A DNA stretch of 64,000 nt from Vibrio furnissii CIP 102972 (GTDB lineage Bacteria; Pseudomonadota; Gammaproteobacteria; Enterobacterales; Vibrionaceae): assembly GCF_000176175.1 (NCBI RefSeq), contig NZ_ACZP01000013.1, positions 1 through 64,000 of the forward strand, given 5' to 3'. Below the pieces are notes generated by a model. That model ran no database searches. It was not told where the DNA came from and saw nothing but the letters and a program-made list of their open reading frames with translations. Positions 47,050 through 56,944 of the stretch are shown one piece after another; position 1 is the stretch's first letter; each line of letters begins with the position of its first letter. The translations under genes were made by a program, and so were the position numbers.

Positions 47050-47729
47050 TGAGCATCGCACAATACACCGCCTTGTCGGGTGATACGTCCGGCAGTGCAA
47101 CCACCACCAACACCGGCATCAGCAGCAATGGTTTAGATGCCAACGATTCGACCTCGCTACAAAACGAATTCATCTCGTTGATGGTGGCGCAAATTCAAAA
47201 CCAGGATCCGCTGAACCCGCTGGATGGCACCGAATACGTGGGCCAGCTCGCGCAATTTTCTCAGGTGCAGAGCATGGAGAACATGTCGAGCCTGATGCAA
47301 AACAGCATGGTGCTGCTCGACAACATGCAAGTGCTGTCGACCGCGGGTCTGGTTGGTCAGACGGTTTACGTCTCCGGGAACGAATTTGAACTCACCGACG
47401 CACCGCAAAGCGGCAAAGTGGCACTCGATTACGCATCCAGCCAGGTCAATCTGGTCATCGCGGATGAGTTCGGTCAAACCACTAAGCTGCCACTGGGCGC
47501 GCATCCGGCGGGCGATGTCGATTTCACCATCGATCCAGAAGCGCTGGGCCTAAAGCCCGGCAACTACACCGTCAGCGTCGAAGTACAGGACGGTCAGTCG
47601 TCACCGAATGTATTGCTGGCCGGCACGGTTGAACAAGTGCGCATTCCCAGCACTGGCGGTTCGGCCATGGTGAACATTGCCGGTGTCGGCAGCGTGCCTT
47701 TCTATCAAATCACCCAATTTGGCGCCTAA
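47049..47729 (+). CDS. flgD: Flagellar hook assembly protein FlgD (lateral)
   Basis: This 226-residue hook-cap protein has the N-terminal conserved block NEFISLMVAQIQNQDPLNPLDGTEYVGQLAQFSQVQSMENM and a C-terminal FlgD Ig-like region. It caps and guides hook polymerisation in the cell exterior. One-base overlap with flgC. Confidence 0.94.
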   Translation: MSIAQYTALSGDTSGSATTTNTGISSNGLDANDSTSLQNEFISLMVAQIQNQDPLNPLDGTEYVGQLAQFSQVQSMENMSSLMQNSMVLLDNMQVLSTAGLVGQTVYVSGNEFELTDAPQSGKVALDYASSQVNLVIADEFGQTTKLPLGAHPAGDVDFTIDPEALGLKPGNYTVSVEVQDGQSSPNVLLAGTVEQVRIPSTGGSAMVNIAGVGSVPFYQITQFGA

Positions 47730-47757
47730 ACCCAAACAAGGAAACAGAGGTTAATTT

Positions 47758-48954
47758 ATGAGTTTTAATATTGCTCTCAGCGGCTTGGATGCAACCAACA
47801 CCGAACTGAACACCATCAGCCATAACATTGCCAACGCATCGACTTACGGTTTTAAAGGCGCGCGTACCGAATTCTCTGCGGTGTACAATGGCATGCAGCC
47901 GGGCGGCGTGGAAGTGGCGTCGATTTCGCAGAACTTTGATAAGAATGGCTCCGTGACCGGTACAGGCCGTGCCATGGATTTGGCGATCAACGGCAGCGGC
48001 TTTTTCGTCACCAAAGACAGCATGGGCCAAACGCTGTATACCCGTTCGGGCGTGTTTGGCACGGATAAAGACAACTACGTGGTCGGCAACACCGGCGCCA
48101 AGCTGCAAGGTTACAGCGTGGATGGCAGCAACAATCTGTTGAGCGGCTCGGTGGGCGACATCAAGATCAGCACTTCGTCGCTGTCGGCCAAAGCGACCGA
48201 CTCACTGGAATTTGTTGCTAACTTTAACGCCAGTGCGGACGCGATTGACCAGACGGTGTACCCGTTTGATCCGGCCGATCCGAATTCATTCAACTCCTCT
48301 TACACCTCCAAAGCGTACGACTCGCTGGGCAACAGCCACACGGTGACGCAGTACTTCACCAAAACCGCGGACAACACCTGGGAAGTGAACGTGCAGGTGG
48401 ACGGCGCGGCGACAGCAAGCGCCACAGTGCCAGTGACGTTCAATACCGACGGCACACTGAGCTCGCCAACTGGCAGTTTTAACGTCGCGTTTCCAGCCGC
48501 AGGCGCCAATGCGATGAGCATTGATGTCAGCCTGACGGGCAGCACTCAGTTTGGCGCCGACTTTGGCGTCAGCACCAACAATCCGAACGGTTACACCTCT
48601 GGTGAGTTGGCAGGCGTGCGCGTGGAAGGCAATGGCATGGTTTACGCCACCTACACCAACGGTGAATCACAGCTGCAAGGTCAGGTGGTGTTGGCGAACT
48701 TCGCTAACCCACAAGGTCTGGCCAAAGTGAGCGGCACCGCGTGGACGCAAAGCTTCAGCTCTGGTTCGCCAACGGTCGGTGTACCGGGTACCGGCACATT
48801 GGGCGATTTAACGCCGGGTGCACTGGAAGGATCGAACGTTGACCTGACCAGCGAACTGGTGAGCCTGATGACCGCGCAGCGTAACTATCAGGCCAACGCC
48901 AAAACCATCTCGACCGAAGACAAGCTGACTCAAGCGCTGTTTAACGCGATCTAA
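47758..48954 (+). CDS. flgE: Flagellar hook protein FlgE (lateral)
   Basis: This 398-residue hook monomer has the N-terminal rod/hook motif LNTISHNIANASTYGFKGARTEF, internal variable domains rich in Thr, Ser and Asn, and the C-terminal block EGSNVDLTSELVSLMTAQRNYQANAKTI. Length is like E. coli FlgE (402). AGAGG lies upstream of the ATG. Confidence 0.95.
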   Translation: MSFNIALSGLDATNTELNTISHNIANASTYGFKGARTEFSAVYNGMQPGGVEVASISQNFDKNGSVTGTGRAMDLAINGSGFFVTKDSMGQTLYTRSGVFGTDKDNYVVGNTGAKLQGYSVDGSNNLLSGSVGDIKISTSSLSAKATDSLEFVANFNASADAIDQTVYPFDPADPNSFNSSYTSKAYDSLGNSHTVTQYFTKTADNTWEVNVQVDGAATASATVPVTFNTDGTLSSPTGSFNVAFPAAGANAMSIDVSLTGSTQFGADFGVSTNNPNGYTSGELAGVRVEGNGMVYATYTNGESQLQGQVVLANFANPQGLAKVSGTAWTQSFSSGSPTVGVPGTGTLGDLTPGALEGSNVDLTSELVSLMTAQRNYQANAKTISTEDKLTQALFNAI

Positions 48955-48965
48955 CGGAGCCGACG

Positions 48966-49697
48966 ATGGATAGTTTGCTGTTTACCGCCACCTCCGGCGC
49001 GAGCCGGGTTCTCAAAGCGCAGCACGTGCGTTCGAACAACTTATCGAACGCCGATACCGCGGGTTTTCGTGCGGATATGGAACGCGTGCGCAGCGTGCCG
49101 CTGCAAGGTTCGGGTTTCGATGGCCGCACCATGGTGGTCACCAACTCGGCCGCAACCCGTTTTGACACCGGTGATGTGGTGAAAACCGGACGTCCGCTCG
49201 ATGTGGCCGTGATGGGCGACGGTTACCTGACGGTGCAAACCCCGGAAGGCGGCGAAGCCTACACCCGCGCGGGCAATATCGCGGTGGATGTGAATGGCGC
49301 GCTGAGCATCAACGGTTTTGCGGTCATGGGCGAGAACGGCGCGTTAGTTCTGCCGGATTTTCAGAAAGTGGAAGTGAGTGAACGCGGCCGCATTTCGGTG
49401 ATTCCGCCGGGCGGCGGCGCTGAAATTGAAGTCGGTACGCTCAAGCTGGTGAAAGCCAACGACAACCCCCTGCAAAAAGAGAGCGACAGCCTGCTGCACA
49501 CGGTGGATGGCGTGCCGCTCGCGGCGGACAACAGCGTGCAACTGGCACCGGAACACATCGAAGGCAGTAACGTTTCCGCGATTGATGAACTGCTGAATGT
49601 GATGTCACTGACGCGCAACTTCGAAATGCAGATCCGCATGATGAAAACCGCAGAAACGTTGGCGCAAGCCGGAAACAAATTAATGAGCGCACGTTAA
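48966..49697 (+). CDS. flgF: Flagellar rod protein FlgF (lateral)
   Basis: This 243-residue distal rod protein has KAQHVRSNNLSNADTAGFRAD near the start, the core TRAGNIAVDVNGALSINGFAV, and the C-terminal SNVSAIDELLNVMSLTRNFEMQ. GGAG 6 bp before the ATG. Confidence 0.94.
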   Translation: MDSLLFTATSGASRVLKAQHVRSNNLSNADTAGFRADMERVRSVPLQGSGFDGRTMVVTNSAATRFDTGDVVKTGRPLDVAVMGDGYLTVQTPEGGEAYTRAGNIAVDVNGALSINGFAVMGENGALVLPDFQKVEVSERGRISVIPPGGGAEIEVGTLKLVKANDNPLQKESDSLLHTVDGVPLAADNSVQLAPEHIEGSNVSAIDELLNVMSLTRNFEMQIRMMKTAETLAQAGNKLMSAR

Positions 49698-49724
49698 GCG
49701 CTCGACCAATAAGGAGAGACTCCG

Positions 49725-50510
49725 ATGCATTCAGCATTATGGGTAAGCAAAACCGGGATGGCGGCACAAGACACCAAAATGACCGCCATTTCCAACAACC
49801 TGGCGAACGTCAACACGGTCGGCTTTAAGCGTGACCGCGTGGTGTTTGAAGACCTGTTCTACAGCATTCAGCGTCAGCCGGGCGCACAGGTCGATCAGGT
49901 CAACGAGCTGCCAACCGGTGTTCAGTTGGGGAGCGGTGTGCGCGTGGTCGGCACCCAGAAAGTTTTCACTCAGGGCAACACGCAAAATACCGGTCAGGAT
50001 TTGGATCTGGCGGTGATGGGTCAAGGCTTTTTCCAGATTGAAAACTCAGACGGCCAGATCATGTACAGCCGTAACGGCCAGTTCCACGTCAACTCGGAAG
50101 GCTTAATGGTGAACAGTCAGGGCCTGCCGCTGCAACCGCAGATTCAGGTGCCGGACGATGCGATTTCGCTGTCAGTCGGCGTCGATGGCACGGTGACCAT
50201 CACCACAGCCGCTGACTCCACACCGCAGGAACTCGGTCAGATCACGCTGGCAAAATTCATCAACCCGGCCGGTCTGGAAGCGCTGGGCGGTAACTTGTTC
50301 CGTGAAACCGAAGCCAGTGGCGCAGCCGATGAGCTGATTGCCGGTGAAGATGGCGTCGGCAGCATTAAACAAGGTGTGCTGGAAGGCTCCAACGTGCAGG
50401 TGGTGGAAGAGATGGTCGACATGATCACCACGCAGCGCGCCTACGAAATGAACGCCAAAGTGGTCTCGGCCGCCGATGACATGCTCAAGTTTGTAGCGCA
50501 GTCGGTGTAA
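49725..50510 (+). CDS. flgG: Flagellar distal rod protein FlgG (lateral)
   Basis: This 261-residue distal rod protein has MTAISNNLANVNTVGFKRDRVVFEDLFYS, the SRNGQFHVNSEGLMVNSQG core and GSNVQVVEEMVDMITTQRAYEMN at the C-terminus. Length matches E. coli FlgG (260). AGGAGAG precedes the ATG. Confidence 0.95.
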   Translation: MHSALWVSKTGMAAQDTKMTAISNNLANVNTVGFKRDRVVFEDLFYSIQRQPGAQVDQVNELPTGVQLGSGVRVVGTQKVFTQGNTQNTGQDLDLAVMGQGFFQIENSDGQIMYSRNGQFHVNSEGLMVNSQGLPLQPQIQVPDDAISLSVGVDGTVTITTAADSTPQELGQITLAKFINPAGLEALGGNLFRETEASGAADELIAGEDGVGSIKQGVLEGSNVQVVEEMVDMITTQRAYEMNAKVVSAADDMLKFVAQSV

Positions 50511-50539
50511 GGATGAATCAAGCGATGAAGGAAAGAGTG

Positions 50540-51211
50540 ATGGCAAAGTTGAGCAAAGTCGGGCTGCTGAGCGTGCTGATTCTGGCCGGATGTGCCGGAC
50601 GGGACGAATTCACACCGCCGTCTCCGGATGAAGAAAAATACGGCCCGCCAACGCTGGATTACTCTCTGCCTGCTGCACAGTCGGGCAGCCTTTATCGCCA
50701 TCAATACGCGATGACCCTGTTTCAGGATCGCCGCGCTTACCGCGTGGGCGATGTTCTGACGGTGCTGTTGGCGGAAGAAACCCAGTCGAAGAAAAGCGCC
50801 GATACCCAGTACGGCAAAACGTCCAGTGTCGGGCTGAGCGCGCCGGTGGTCGGCGGGAAAACGGTCGACAAACTGGCGGCCTCGATTGACGGCGATCGCA
50901 GCTTTGACGGCAGCGCGTCCAGCTCACAAGGCAACAAGCTGGAAGGGGCGATCACCGTGACGGTCAGCGAAGTGCTGCCCAACGGCGTGATTCGTATTCG
51001 CGGCGAAAAATGGATTCGCCTCAATCAGGGCGATGAGTTCATTCGTCTGACCGGCATTGTGCGGGTGGACGACATCAGCCGCAACAATCAGGTCTCTTCG
51101 CAGCGCATCGGCGATGCGCGCATTACCTATTCAGGCCGCGGCGCACTGGCAGACAGCAACGCGTCCGGCTGGCTCACTCAATTCTTCAACAGTCCATGGA
51201 TGCCATTTTGA
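50540..51211 (+). CDS. flgH: Flagellar L-ring protein FlgH (lateral)
   Basis: This 223-residue lipoprotein forms the outer-membrane L ring. Seen: a lipobox LAGC at about residues 15-18 giving a lipidated cysteine, [22 protein letters not shown], and [38 protein letters not shown]. The start at 50540 is preferred: AAGGA is well spaced and the signal is correct in length. In-frame ATGs at 50513 and 50525 are alternatives. Stop overlaps flgI (TGATG). Confidence 0.93.
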   Translation: MAKLSKVGLLSVLILAGCAGRDEFTPPSPDEEKYGPPTLDYSLPAAQSGSLYRHQYAMTLFQDRRAYRVGDVLTVLLAEETQSKKSADTQYGKTSSVGLSAPVVGGKTVDKLAASIDGDRSFDGSASSSQGNKLEGAITVTVSEVLPNGVIRIRGEKWIRLNQGDEFIRLTGIVRVDDISRNNQVSSQRIGDARITYSGRGALADSNASGWLTQFFNSPWMPF

Positions 51212-52332
51212 TGAAACAACGCAACACCTTCTTCACCACGGTTTTGCTGGCGCTGACGCTGGGGCTTGCAACCACCGCCAAGGCGGAAGTGGAAATTCCG
51301 ATCATGGATTTGGTCGATGTGCAGGGGATTCGTGAAAACCAACTGGTGGGTTACGGTTTGGTGGTGGGCCTTGACGGTCAGGGCGATCGCAATCAGGTCA
51401 AATTCACTGCCCAATCCATCACCAACATGCTGCGCCAGTTCGGGGTGCAGATTGATGAATCCACCGACCCGAAACTGCGTAACGTGGCCTCGGTCAGCGT
51501 GACCGCGACCGTCGACCCGATGGCAGGTCCCGGTCAGACGCTCAACATCGTGGTCTCCTCAATTGGTGATGCCAAAAGCTTGCGCGGCGGCACACTGCTG
51601 CTGACGCCACTGCGCGGTATCGACGGCGAAGTGTACGCCGTGGCGCAGGGCAACGTGGTGGTCGGCGGCGTGTCGGCTGAAGGTCGCAGCGGCTCTAAAA
51701 TTGCGGTCAACACACCGACGTCCGGCCGCATTCCGAATGGCGCGACGCTGGAGCGCGAAATTCCGACCGACTTTAACGATCGCGACACCGTGACGCTCAA
51801 CCTGCGCGAGCCAAGCTTTACCACCGCGAAAAACATCGCGCGTGAAATCAACGACACCTTTGGCCCGCAAGTGGCGGTTGCCATCAACAAAGGCCGCGTC
51901 GAAATGCGCGCGCCGAAAGATACTCAGCAGCGCGTGACCATGATGTCGATGCTGGAAGAGATGAGCGTGATGGAAGGCCGCAAGCCAGCCCGCATCGTGT
52001 TCAACTCGCGCACCGGTACGGTGGTCATCGGGAAGAACGTCAAAGTCGGTCAGGCGGCGGTCAGCCACGGCAACCTGACGGTGAGCATCACCGAATCGCA
52101 ACAGGTCAGCCAGCCGAACGCGTTTGCCAGCGGCGATACCCAAGTGGTCGATCAATCCCAAATCGACATCAACGAAGACAACGCGCAGATGGTGATCTGG
52201 CCGGAAGGCACGGAACTCAACACCATCGTGAATGCGGTCAACAGCCTCGGGGCAACACCGACCGATTTGATGTCGATTTTACAAGCCTTGCATGAAGCAG
52301 GGGCGCTCAACGCAGAGTTAGTGGTCATCTAA
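51211..52332 (+). CDS. flgI: Flagellar P-ring protein FlgI (lateral)
   Basis: This 373-residue periplasmic P-ring protein has a signal peptide ending near TTAKA, then [29 protein letters not shown] and [22 protein letters not shown]. The start at 51211 overlaps the flgH stop; a GAT-containing in-frame ATG at 51196 would add five residues before the signal peptide. Confidence 0.94.
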   Translation: MKQRNTFFTTVLLALTLGLATTAKAEVEIPIMDLVDVQGIRENQLVGYGLVVGLDGQGDRNQVKFTAQSITNMLRQFGVQIDESTDPKLRNVASVSVTATVDPMAGPGQTLNIVVSSIGDAKSLRGGTLLLTPLRGIDGEVYAVAQGNVVVGGVSAEGRSGSKIAVNTPTSGRIPNGATLEREIPTDFNDRDTVTLNLREPSFTTAKNIAREINDTFGPQVAVAINKGRVEMRAPKDTQQRVTMMSMLEEMSVMEGRKPARIVFNSRTGTVVIGKNVKVGQAAVSHGNLTVSITESQQVSQPNAFASGDTQVVDQSQIDINEDNAQMVIWPEGTELNTIVNAVNSLGATPTDLMSILQALHEAGALNAELVVI

Positions 52333-52341
52333 GGAGCAGAG

Positions 52342-52866
52342 ATGAAGATTGATACGGGAAGCGACAGCAGTTCAGTAAATTCAGTGCTGTATCACGACAA
52401 CAACGCGCTGGCGAACATCAAGAACGCCGCCGACAAACACGCCGCGCTGGAAACCGTGGCCGGTCAGTTCGAGGCAATGTTTCTCCAACTGGTGCTGCGC
52501 CAGATGCGTAGTTCCAGCGATGTGATGGCCGATGAAGACAGCCCGTTTAACAGCAAGCAGCAGGGCGTATTCCGCGACATGTACGACGGCCAGTTAGCGA
52601 TTGAGATGGCGAAAAAGCAGCACTCCGGCATTGCCGATATGCTGGTCAAACAGCTCAGTCCGGTGGTCGATGGTGCGGGCTCCAATGTGGTCGAACTGGC
52701 CGCGGCGGCGGAACGGGTATCACACAATCGCAGCACCGCCCCCAATCCAGTTAACCATGCAGTAAATAATGCCGCCAATGCGGTCGCCTCTCTTTCTCAG
52801 GAAACCACCAAAGTGGCGGTGACGAATGCTTTTAGTCAGCCACTGATTAGACCTTTGGAGCGATAA
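52342..52866 (+). CDS. flgJ: FlgJ, rod-cap domain only (lateral)
   Basis: This 174-residue protein has only the N-terminal rod-binding domain: LETVAGQFEAMFLQLVLRQMRSS and FRDMYDGQLAIEMAKKQHSGIADMLVKQL (about 32-105), then an Ala/Asn-rich tail. Typical gammaproteobacterial FlgJ is about 310 residues and ends in a glucosaminidase domain, which is absent here. The frame is intact and the neighbours are in place, so this is the family's short form, not a truncation by mutation. Confidence 0.9.
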   Translation: MKIDTGSDSSSVNSVLYHDNNALANIKNAADKHAALETVAGQFEAMFLQLVLRQMRSSSDVMADEDSPFNSKQQGVFRDMYDGQLAIEMAKKQHSGIADMLVKQLSPVVDGAGSNVVELAAAAERVSHNRSTAPNPVNHAVNNAANAVASLSQETTKVAVTNAFSQPLIRPLER

Positions 52867-52871
52867 CGGAC

Positions 52872-54245
52872 ATGAACCTCGTCAACATTGCCTTAAGCGG
52901 ACTCAACGCCAACCGTGTCGCACTCGATGTGACGGCGCAGAACGTCGCCAACATCAATACGCCGGGATACAGCCGCCAACAGGCGCTGATGGCCTCAGTC
53001 GGTGGTGCGAAATACGACAATCTGAGTGCAGGCATGGGGGTAGAAGTGACCAGTATTCGCCGAGTCACCGATCAGTTTCTGGTGAAGCAAACCTGGTCGA
53101 CTGGCAGCGTGGCGTCTTACGCGTCGCGTTACACCAGCAGCATGAGCTATCTGGAAAACACGCTCGGCGCCGACGGCTTTAGCCTCTCTGCCGGGCTGGA
53201 TAACCTGTTTGCGGCGCTGCACGATGCAACGTCCAAACCGGAATCGGTGCCGCTGCGCCAACAAATCATCAATGAAGCGGAAGCGCTGTCGCGCCGTTTC
53301 AACACGCTGACCGAGTCGATGTACAACCAACACAAAGACATGAATGATCAGCGCACGGCCGCCGTCGCGCAGGCGAACAGCGTGATGGCCAACATCGCCG
53401 AAGTGAACAAACAAATCGTCGAGCTAAAAGGCACCGGCGGTAACCCGGCGCAGCTGATGGATACCCGTGACGCGCTGGTGGGCGAACTGGCGAAAATCGT
53501 CGAAGTGAAAACCACCGATCAAGCCGACGGCAGCATGCAAGTCACCCTGACATCCGGCCAGCCGCTGGTGATGGGCAGTGAACATGGCACGCTGAAAGCG
53601 ATTCCCGATCCGAGCGATGCCTATCTCGCGACCATGCAAGTCGAATTTGGCAAGCAGAGCTTCGCCATTCCTGGCGATCTCGGTGGTGAGCTGGGTGCGA
53701 TTAACGAATATCAAACCGACGTGCTCAAGCCGTACATGACGGCACTCAACGACATGGCGCAATCCATGGCCGATTCGTTCAATACCGAACTGGCGCTGGG
53801 TTTGGATCTCAACGGCCTGCCGGGGAAGGCGCTGTTTAGCTACGATCCGGCCAACCCGTCATCGAGCCTTACCATCACCGACATCACGCCGAACGAACTG
53901 GCACTGTCGGGCGACGGCAATCCGGGTAACAGCGACAACCTGACGGCGCTGATCGCCATCAGCAATCAGGCGTTCTCGATCAGCGGTTTTGGATCGTTGT
54001 CGCTTAACGATGCGTTTACCGGCATGGTCGGTGAAGTGGCCATCAAAGCGCGTCAGGCCGATTCCGATTATCAGGCCAAAAACAGCATGAACGAGCAAGC
54101 GGTCGCTGCGCGCGACAACATCAGCGCAGTCAACAGCGATGAAGAAGCGGCCAACCTGATGACGTTTGCCAACGCACATAACGCCAACATGAAAGTGATC
54201 AGCACTGCGAATCAGCTGTTCGATTCTGTACTGCAATTATTCTAA
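52872..54245 (+). CDS. flgK: Hook-filament junction protein FlgK (lateral)
   Basis: This 457-residue junction protein has LNANRVALDVTAQNVANINTPGYSRQQ at the N-terminus and a C-terminal segment NLMTFANAHNANMKVISTANQLFDSVLQLF. It is shorter than E. coli FlgK (about 547), as expected if a variable middle domain is missing. Five bases after flgJ. Confidence 0.93.
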   Translation: MNLVNIALSGLNANRVALDVTAQNVANINTPGYSRQQALMASVGGAKYDNLSAGMGVEVTSIRRVTDQFLVKQTWSTGSVASYASRYTSSMSYLENTLGADGFSLSAGLDNLFAALHDATSKPESVPLRQQIINEAEALSRRFNTLTESMYNQHKDMNDQRTAAVAQANSVMANIAEVNKQIVELKGTGGNPAQLMDTRDALVGELAKIVEVKTTDQADGSMQVTLTSGQPLVMGSEHGTLKAIPDPSDAYLATMQVEFGKQSFAIPGDLGGELGAINEYQTDVLKPYMTALNDMAQSMADSFNTELALGLDLNGLPGKALFSYDPANPSSSLTITDITPNELALSGDGNPGNSDNLTALIAISNQAFSISGFGSLSLNDAFTGMVGEVAIKARQADSDYQAKNSMNEQAVAARDNISAVNSDEEAANLMTFANAHNANMKVISTANQLFDSVLQLF

Positions 54246-54254
54246 GGAAAGGCC

Positions 54255-55154
54255 ATGAGAATCAGCGATACCCAATTTAGCCAGATGATGCTGCAAAGCT
54301 TGCAGCTCAACAACGCCGGCCTTGGCAAAGTGATGCAGCAGATGTCGACGGGCGATCGCCTGACCAAGCTTTCGGACGATCCGATGGCGTCGATCAAACT
54401 GCTGAACCTTGACCGTGAAGGCAGCGCGATTGAGCAGTATCAGGCCAACATCGCCAACGTAAAAACCACATTGTCGAGTCAGGAAGTGTATTTAGATTCC
54501 GTCAACGAAAGCCTGAAAAGCATTCGTGAACGGGTGTTGTGGGGCGCCAACGGCACCATGACCACCGACGATCGCGAAGGCATCGTGACGGAGCTGAAAA
54601 GCCTGCGCGATTCGATTGCGTCATCGTTCAATGCGCAGGACGAAGAAGGCCACTTTCTGTTTTCCGGCACCGCAACCAGCACTGCCGCGCTGGATAACTC
54701 CGGCGGCAGCTATGTGCTGCAAGGCAACAGCGACAAACGTGTGGTGACGGTGGCCAAAGGCGTGACTATGGAATCGAACATGACCGCGCAGGACATTCTT
54801 GACTTGGGCGGCGGCAGCAATGTGCTCAACACGCTGGATGCGTTGATCAGTGAGTTTGAGGCTCCGACCGCCAACTTTCGTACCGAAGTGGACAATACGT
54901 TAGCCGCCGTCGACAGCACGCTCAACAACGTGTTGGCGGCGATGACCGAAATCGGTGGCCGTCACAATAACCTTGATCTGCTCGACAGCGCGCACGGTGA
55001 CAACAAACTGTTTGTCGACAAAGTCACCAGCGATCTGTCGGCGCTGGATTACGGCGAAGCCTCGGTGCGTTTAAGCAATTACATGGCCGCGCTGCAAGCG
55101 ACGCAGGCGAGCTATGTGAAAATCGACGACCTGTCGCTGTTTGACCGAATCTAG
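54255..55154 (+). CDS. flgL: Hook-filament junction protein FlgL (lateral)
   Basis: This 299-residue junction protein has the flagellin-like N-terminal helix MRISDTQFSQMMLQSLQLNN with LTKLSDDPMASIKLLNL, FSGTATSTAAL, and a C-terminal helix ending ASYVKIDDLSLFDRI. AAGGAAAGG precedes the ATG. It is followed within 11 bp by the flagellin-like gene. Confidence 0.93.
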   Translation: MRISDTQFSQMMLQSLQLNNAGLGKVMQQMSTGDRLTKLSDDPMASIKLLNLDREGSAIEQYQANIANVKTTLSSQEVYLDSVNESLKSIRERVLWGANGTMTTDDREGIVTELKSLRDSIASSFNAQDEEGHFLFSGTATSTAALDNSGGSYVLQGNSDKRVVTVAKGVTMESNMTAQDILDLGGGSNVLNTLDALISEFEAPTANFRTEVDNTLAAVDSTLNNVLAAMTEIGGRHNNLDLLDSAHGDNKLFVDKVTSDLSALDYGEASVRLSNYMAALQATQASYVKIDDLSLFDRI

Positions 55155-55165
55155 GAATTTTCAGT

Positions 55166-56206
55166 ATGGTAATGAGCACAGTGGAAGTTCGTCCACACGG
55201 CATTCGATTGACCGGACAGGAGCAGGCCAGCATTACGCCGTCGCGCTCCTCCGATTCGGCCCGTTTACCGGCCAGACCAACCCGCGCGCTTCAGGCTGAC
55301 ACCACGTCAGCCTATTCTGTTTCTGGCGTCCTGCTGACTCAAGGGCAACAACAAGCCACTTCGGTGCAAATCGCCTCTAAATCGCTGCAATTTGTCGGCA
55401 AAGAACTCACCACCATCAAACGGGGTCTGACGCAGGCGATGACGCAAGGCGCCGACAATGTGCCGAACCTGAAAGAGACATTAACCCGTTCCAAAATGAC
55501 CATTGAAGCGGTGCTCGATCAGGCGCGGTTTGATGGTCAACGCGTGGTGGATAACGAGCTGAATCTGAAACTCGACCGCGCTGATATTCGCCGCTTCTCG
55601 ATTCCGGGGCTGAACGTCAACCGCCTCAAGGAGAAAGCCGAGCAGATTCGTCTCGATTTCCCGCAAGGCAATTCGGTGATGATTCAGTTTGATGGTCAGT
55701 CGGATGGCAGTAAAACGGTCAAAATGTTGGATCGCAGCCTGATCCCGCTTGGGATGCGCGCCAGCGTGACGCAAGATGGCACCATTGTGTTTGAAGCCAA
55801 AGAGTCGGCGTACAAACAGATGAAGCAAAAGGTGATGGTGACAGGGCAAGGCCACCGTTTCCCGGCCGGGCAAGCCAACACACTCAACCTCAAATCCGAA
55901 CCGGACGGCATTGCCGAGCTGCGCTTTGATTTAAGCTCGCGTGATGGTATCAAGCAGGGCATTGCCAAGGTCAACCAGCATTTGGCGCAGGCGCAAACCA
56001 GTCTGGAGCAGGCGCGCCAATACCACAGCGAACTCAATACCCAAATGCAGACGCTGCGCAGCCAGACACGTCTGCTGTCGAGTGAGCAAACCACGGAGAA
56101 ACTGACGCAGTTTCATGCGGCGGCGGAGCAGTTTTCGTCGACTTATCAGGCGTTGAACGCGCAGGCGAATGTGCGTCGTCATACGGTGGTGGCGTTATTG
56201 CGGTGA
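55166..56206 (+). CDS. Flagellin-like protein of unknown role
   Basis: This 346-residue protein has no signal peptide. Its first 65 residues are polar and disordered-looking. Residues about 65-130 form helices ending in VLDQARFDGQRVVDN, which resembles the flagellin D1 segment with IANTTxFNGxxLLDG. Residues about 260-346 are helical and end NAQANVRRHTVVALLR, resembling the flagellin C-terminus AQANxxPQxVLxLLR. It is shorter in D0 than a normal flagellin and has no clear start helix. It closes the flgB-L operon (AGGA 8 bp before ATG). I know no family name; it may be an export-dependent filament or cap-like component. Confidence 0.6.
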   Translation: MVMSTVEVRPHGIRLTGQEQASITPSRSSDSARLPARPTRALQADTTSAYSVSGVLLTQGQQQATSVQIASKSLQFVGKELTTIKRGLTQAMTQGADNVPNLKETLTRSKMTIEAVLDQARFDGQRVVDNELNLKLDRADIRRFSIPGLNVNRLKEKAEQIRLDFPQGNSVMIQFDGQSDGSKTVKMLDRSLIPLGMRASVTQDGTIVFEAKESAYKQMKQKVMVTGQGHRFPAGQANTLNLKSEPDGIAELRFDLSSRDGIKQGIAKVNQHLAQAQTSLEQARQYHSELNTQMQTLRSQTRLLSSEQTTEKLTQFHAAAEQFSSTYQALNAQANVRRHTVVALLR

Positions 56207-56238
56207 GTTGCTGATTTTTTGTGGGTGCTTAAGGGAGA

Positions 56239-56264
56239 AGGCCATCGTTTGATGGTCTTTTTTT
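56239..56264 (+). terminator. Terminator of the flagellar operon
   Basis: AAGGCCATC and GATGGTCTT pair around a GTTT loop and are followed by a T-run. The same 24-base hairpin occurs after the IclR gene at 63949. Confidence 0.88.
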
Positions 56265-56322
56265 GTTTTGGGGAATGGGAATTTGTTGGTGATGGTTGGC
56301 CGGGGTTTGGAATTTATTGAGT

Positions 56323-56535
56323 GGTTTGTCGCGTTTTAGCTTAAGGGATATATGAGGCTGCGGTGTGACGCGCCAGTCACTCTTTGCTGGCACAAAGAGT
56401 AACCAGAAAGTGCCTTGGGTTTGTTGTCGTAGGCCGGGACGGTTTTAGGCGTTCTCGACGCCGAAAACCTAAAAATTCATCCATGAATTTTTCCCTATGG
56501 ATGAGGGGGATAGGGCGTTTCGTTGGTGTTGCATG
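56323..56535 (+). repeat. Hairpin-rich repeat, copy A
   Basis: About 213 bp running from GGTTTGTCGCG to GGTGTTGCATGG. It holds three potential hairpins in order: ACTCTTTG/CAAAGAGT, GGTTTT-GGCGT/ACGCC-AAAACC, and AAAAATTCAT/ATGAATTTTT. No reading frame with a ribosome site. Copy B follows in the same orientation after 44 bp. Confidence 0.85.
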
Positions 56536-56579
56536 GGAGATCGTTGCGGTATGTGCGGGATGACTGTTTTGTTATTTGA

Positions 56580-56793
56580 GGTTTGTCGCGTTTTGGTTTT
56601 AGGGAAATAGGAGGCTTGCGGTGTGACGCGCCAGTCACTCTTTGCTGGCACAAAGAGTAACCCGAAAGTGCCTTGGGTTTGTGGTTGTAGGCCGGGATGG
56701 TTTTAGGCGTTCCCGACGCCGAAAACCTAAAAATTCATCCATGAATTTTTCCCTGTTGATAGGCTAGTCGGTAGTTTGTTTGGTGTTGCATGG
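56580..56793 (+). repeat. Hairpin-rich repeat, copy B
   Basis: About 214 bp, nearly identical to copy A over the central 140 bp (from GTGACGCGCCAGTCACTC to ATGAATTTTTCCCT) and keeping all three hairpins. The ends are more diverged. It lies 150 bp before the lone attC right end at 56945. Confidence 0.85.
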
Positions 56794-56944
56794 CGTTTGA
56801 TACATTCGGCACGTTTTGTCGGTTGGAGCTTTGACTGGTTGGTATTAGTGACTGATGATGTACGTCGTTTTGTCCGATGTTAAATAGACTGATTCTGTGT
56901 TTTGTTTGAGAGCTACTATAGATATGGTCTGTTTAATAACGGCA

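Noticed and set aside
52342..52866. flgJ as a truncated pseudogene
   Set aside because: The frame is intact with a good start, and flgK follows normally; short FlgJ forms exist, so it is reported as the one-domain form.
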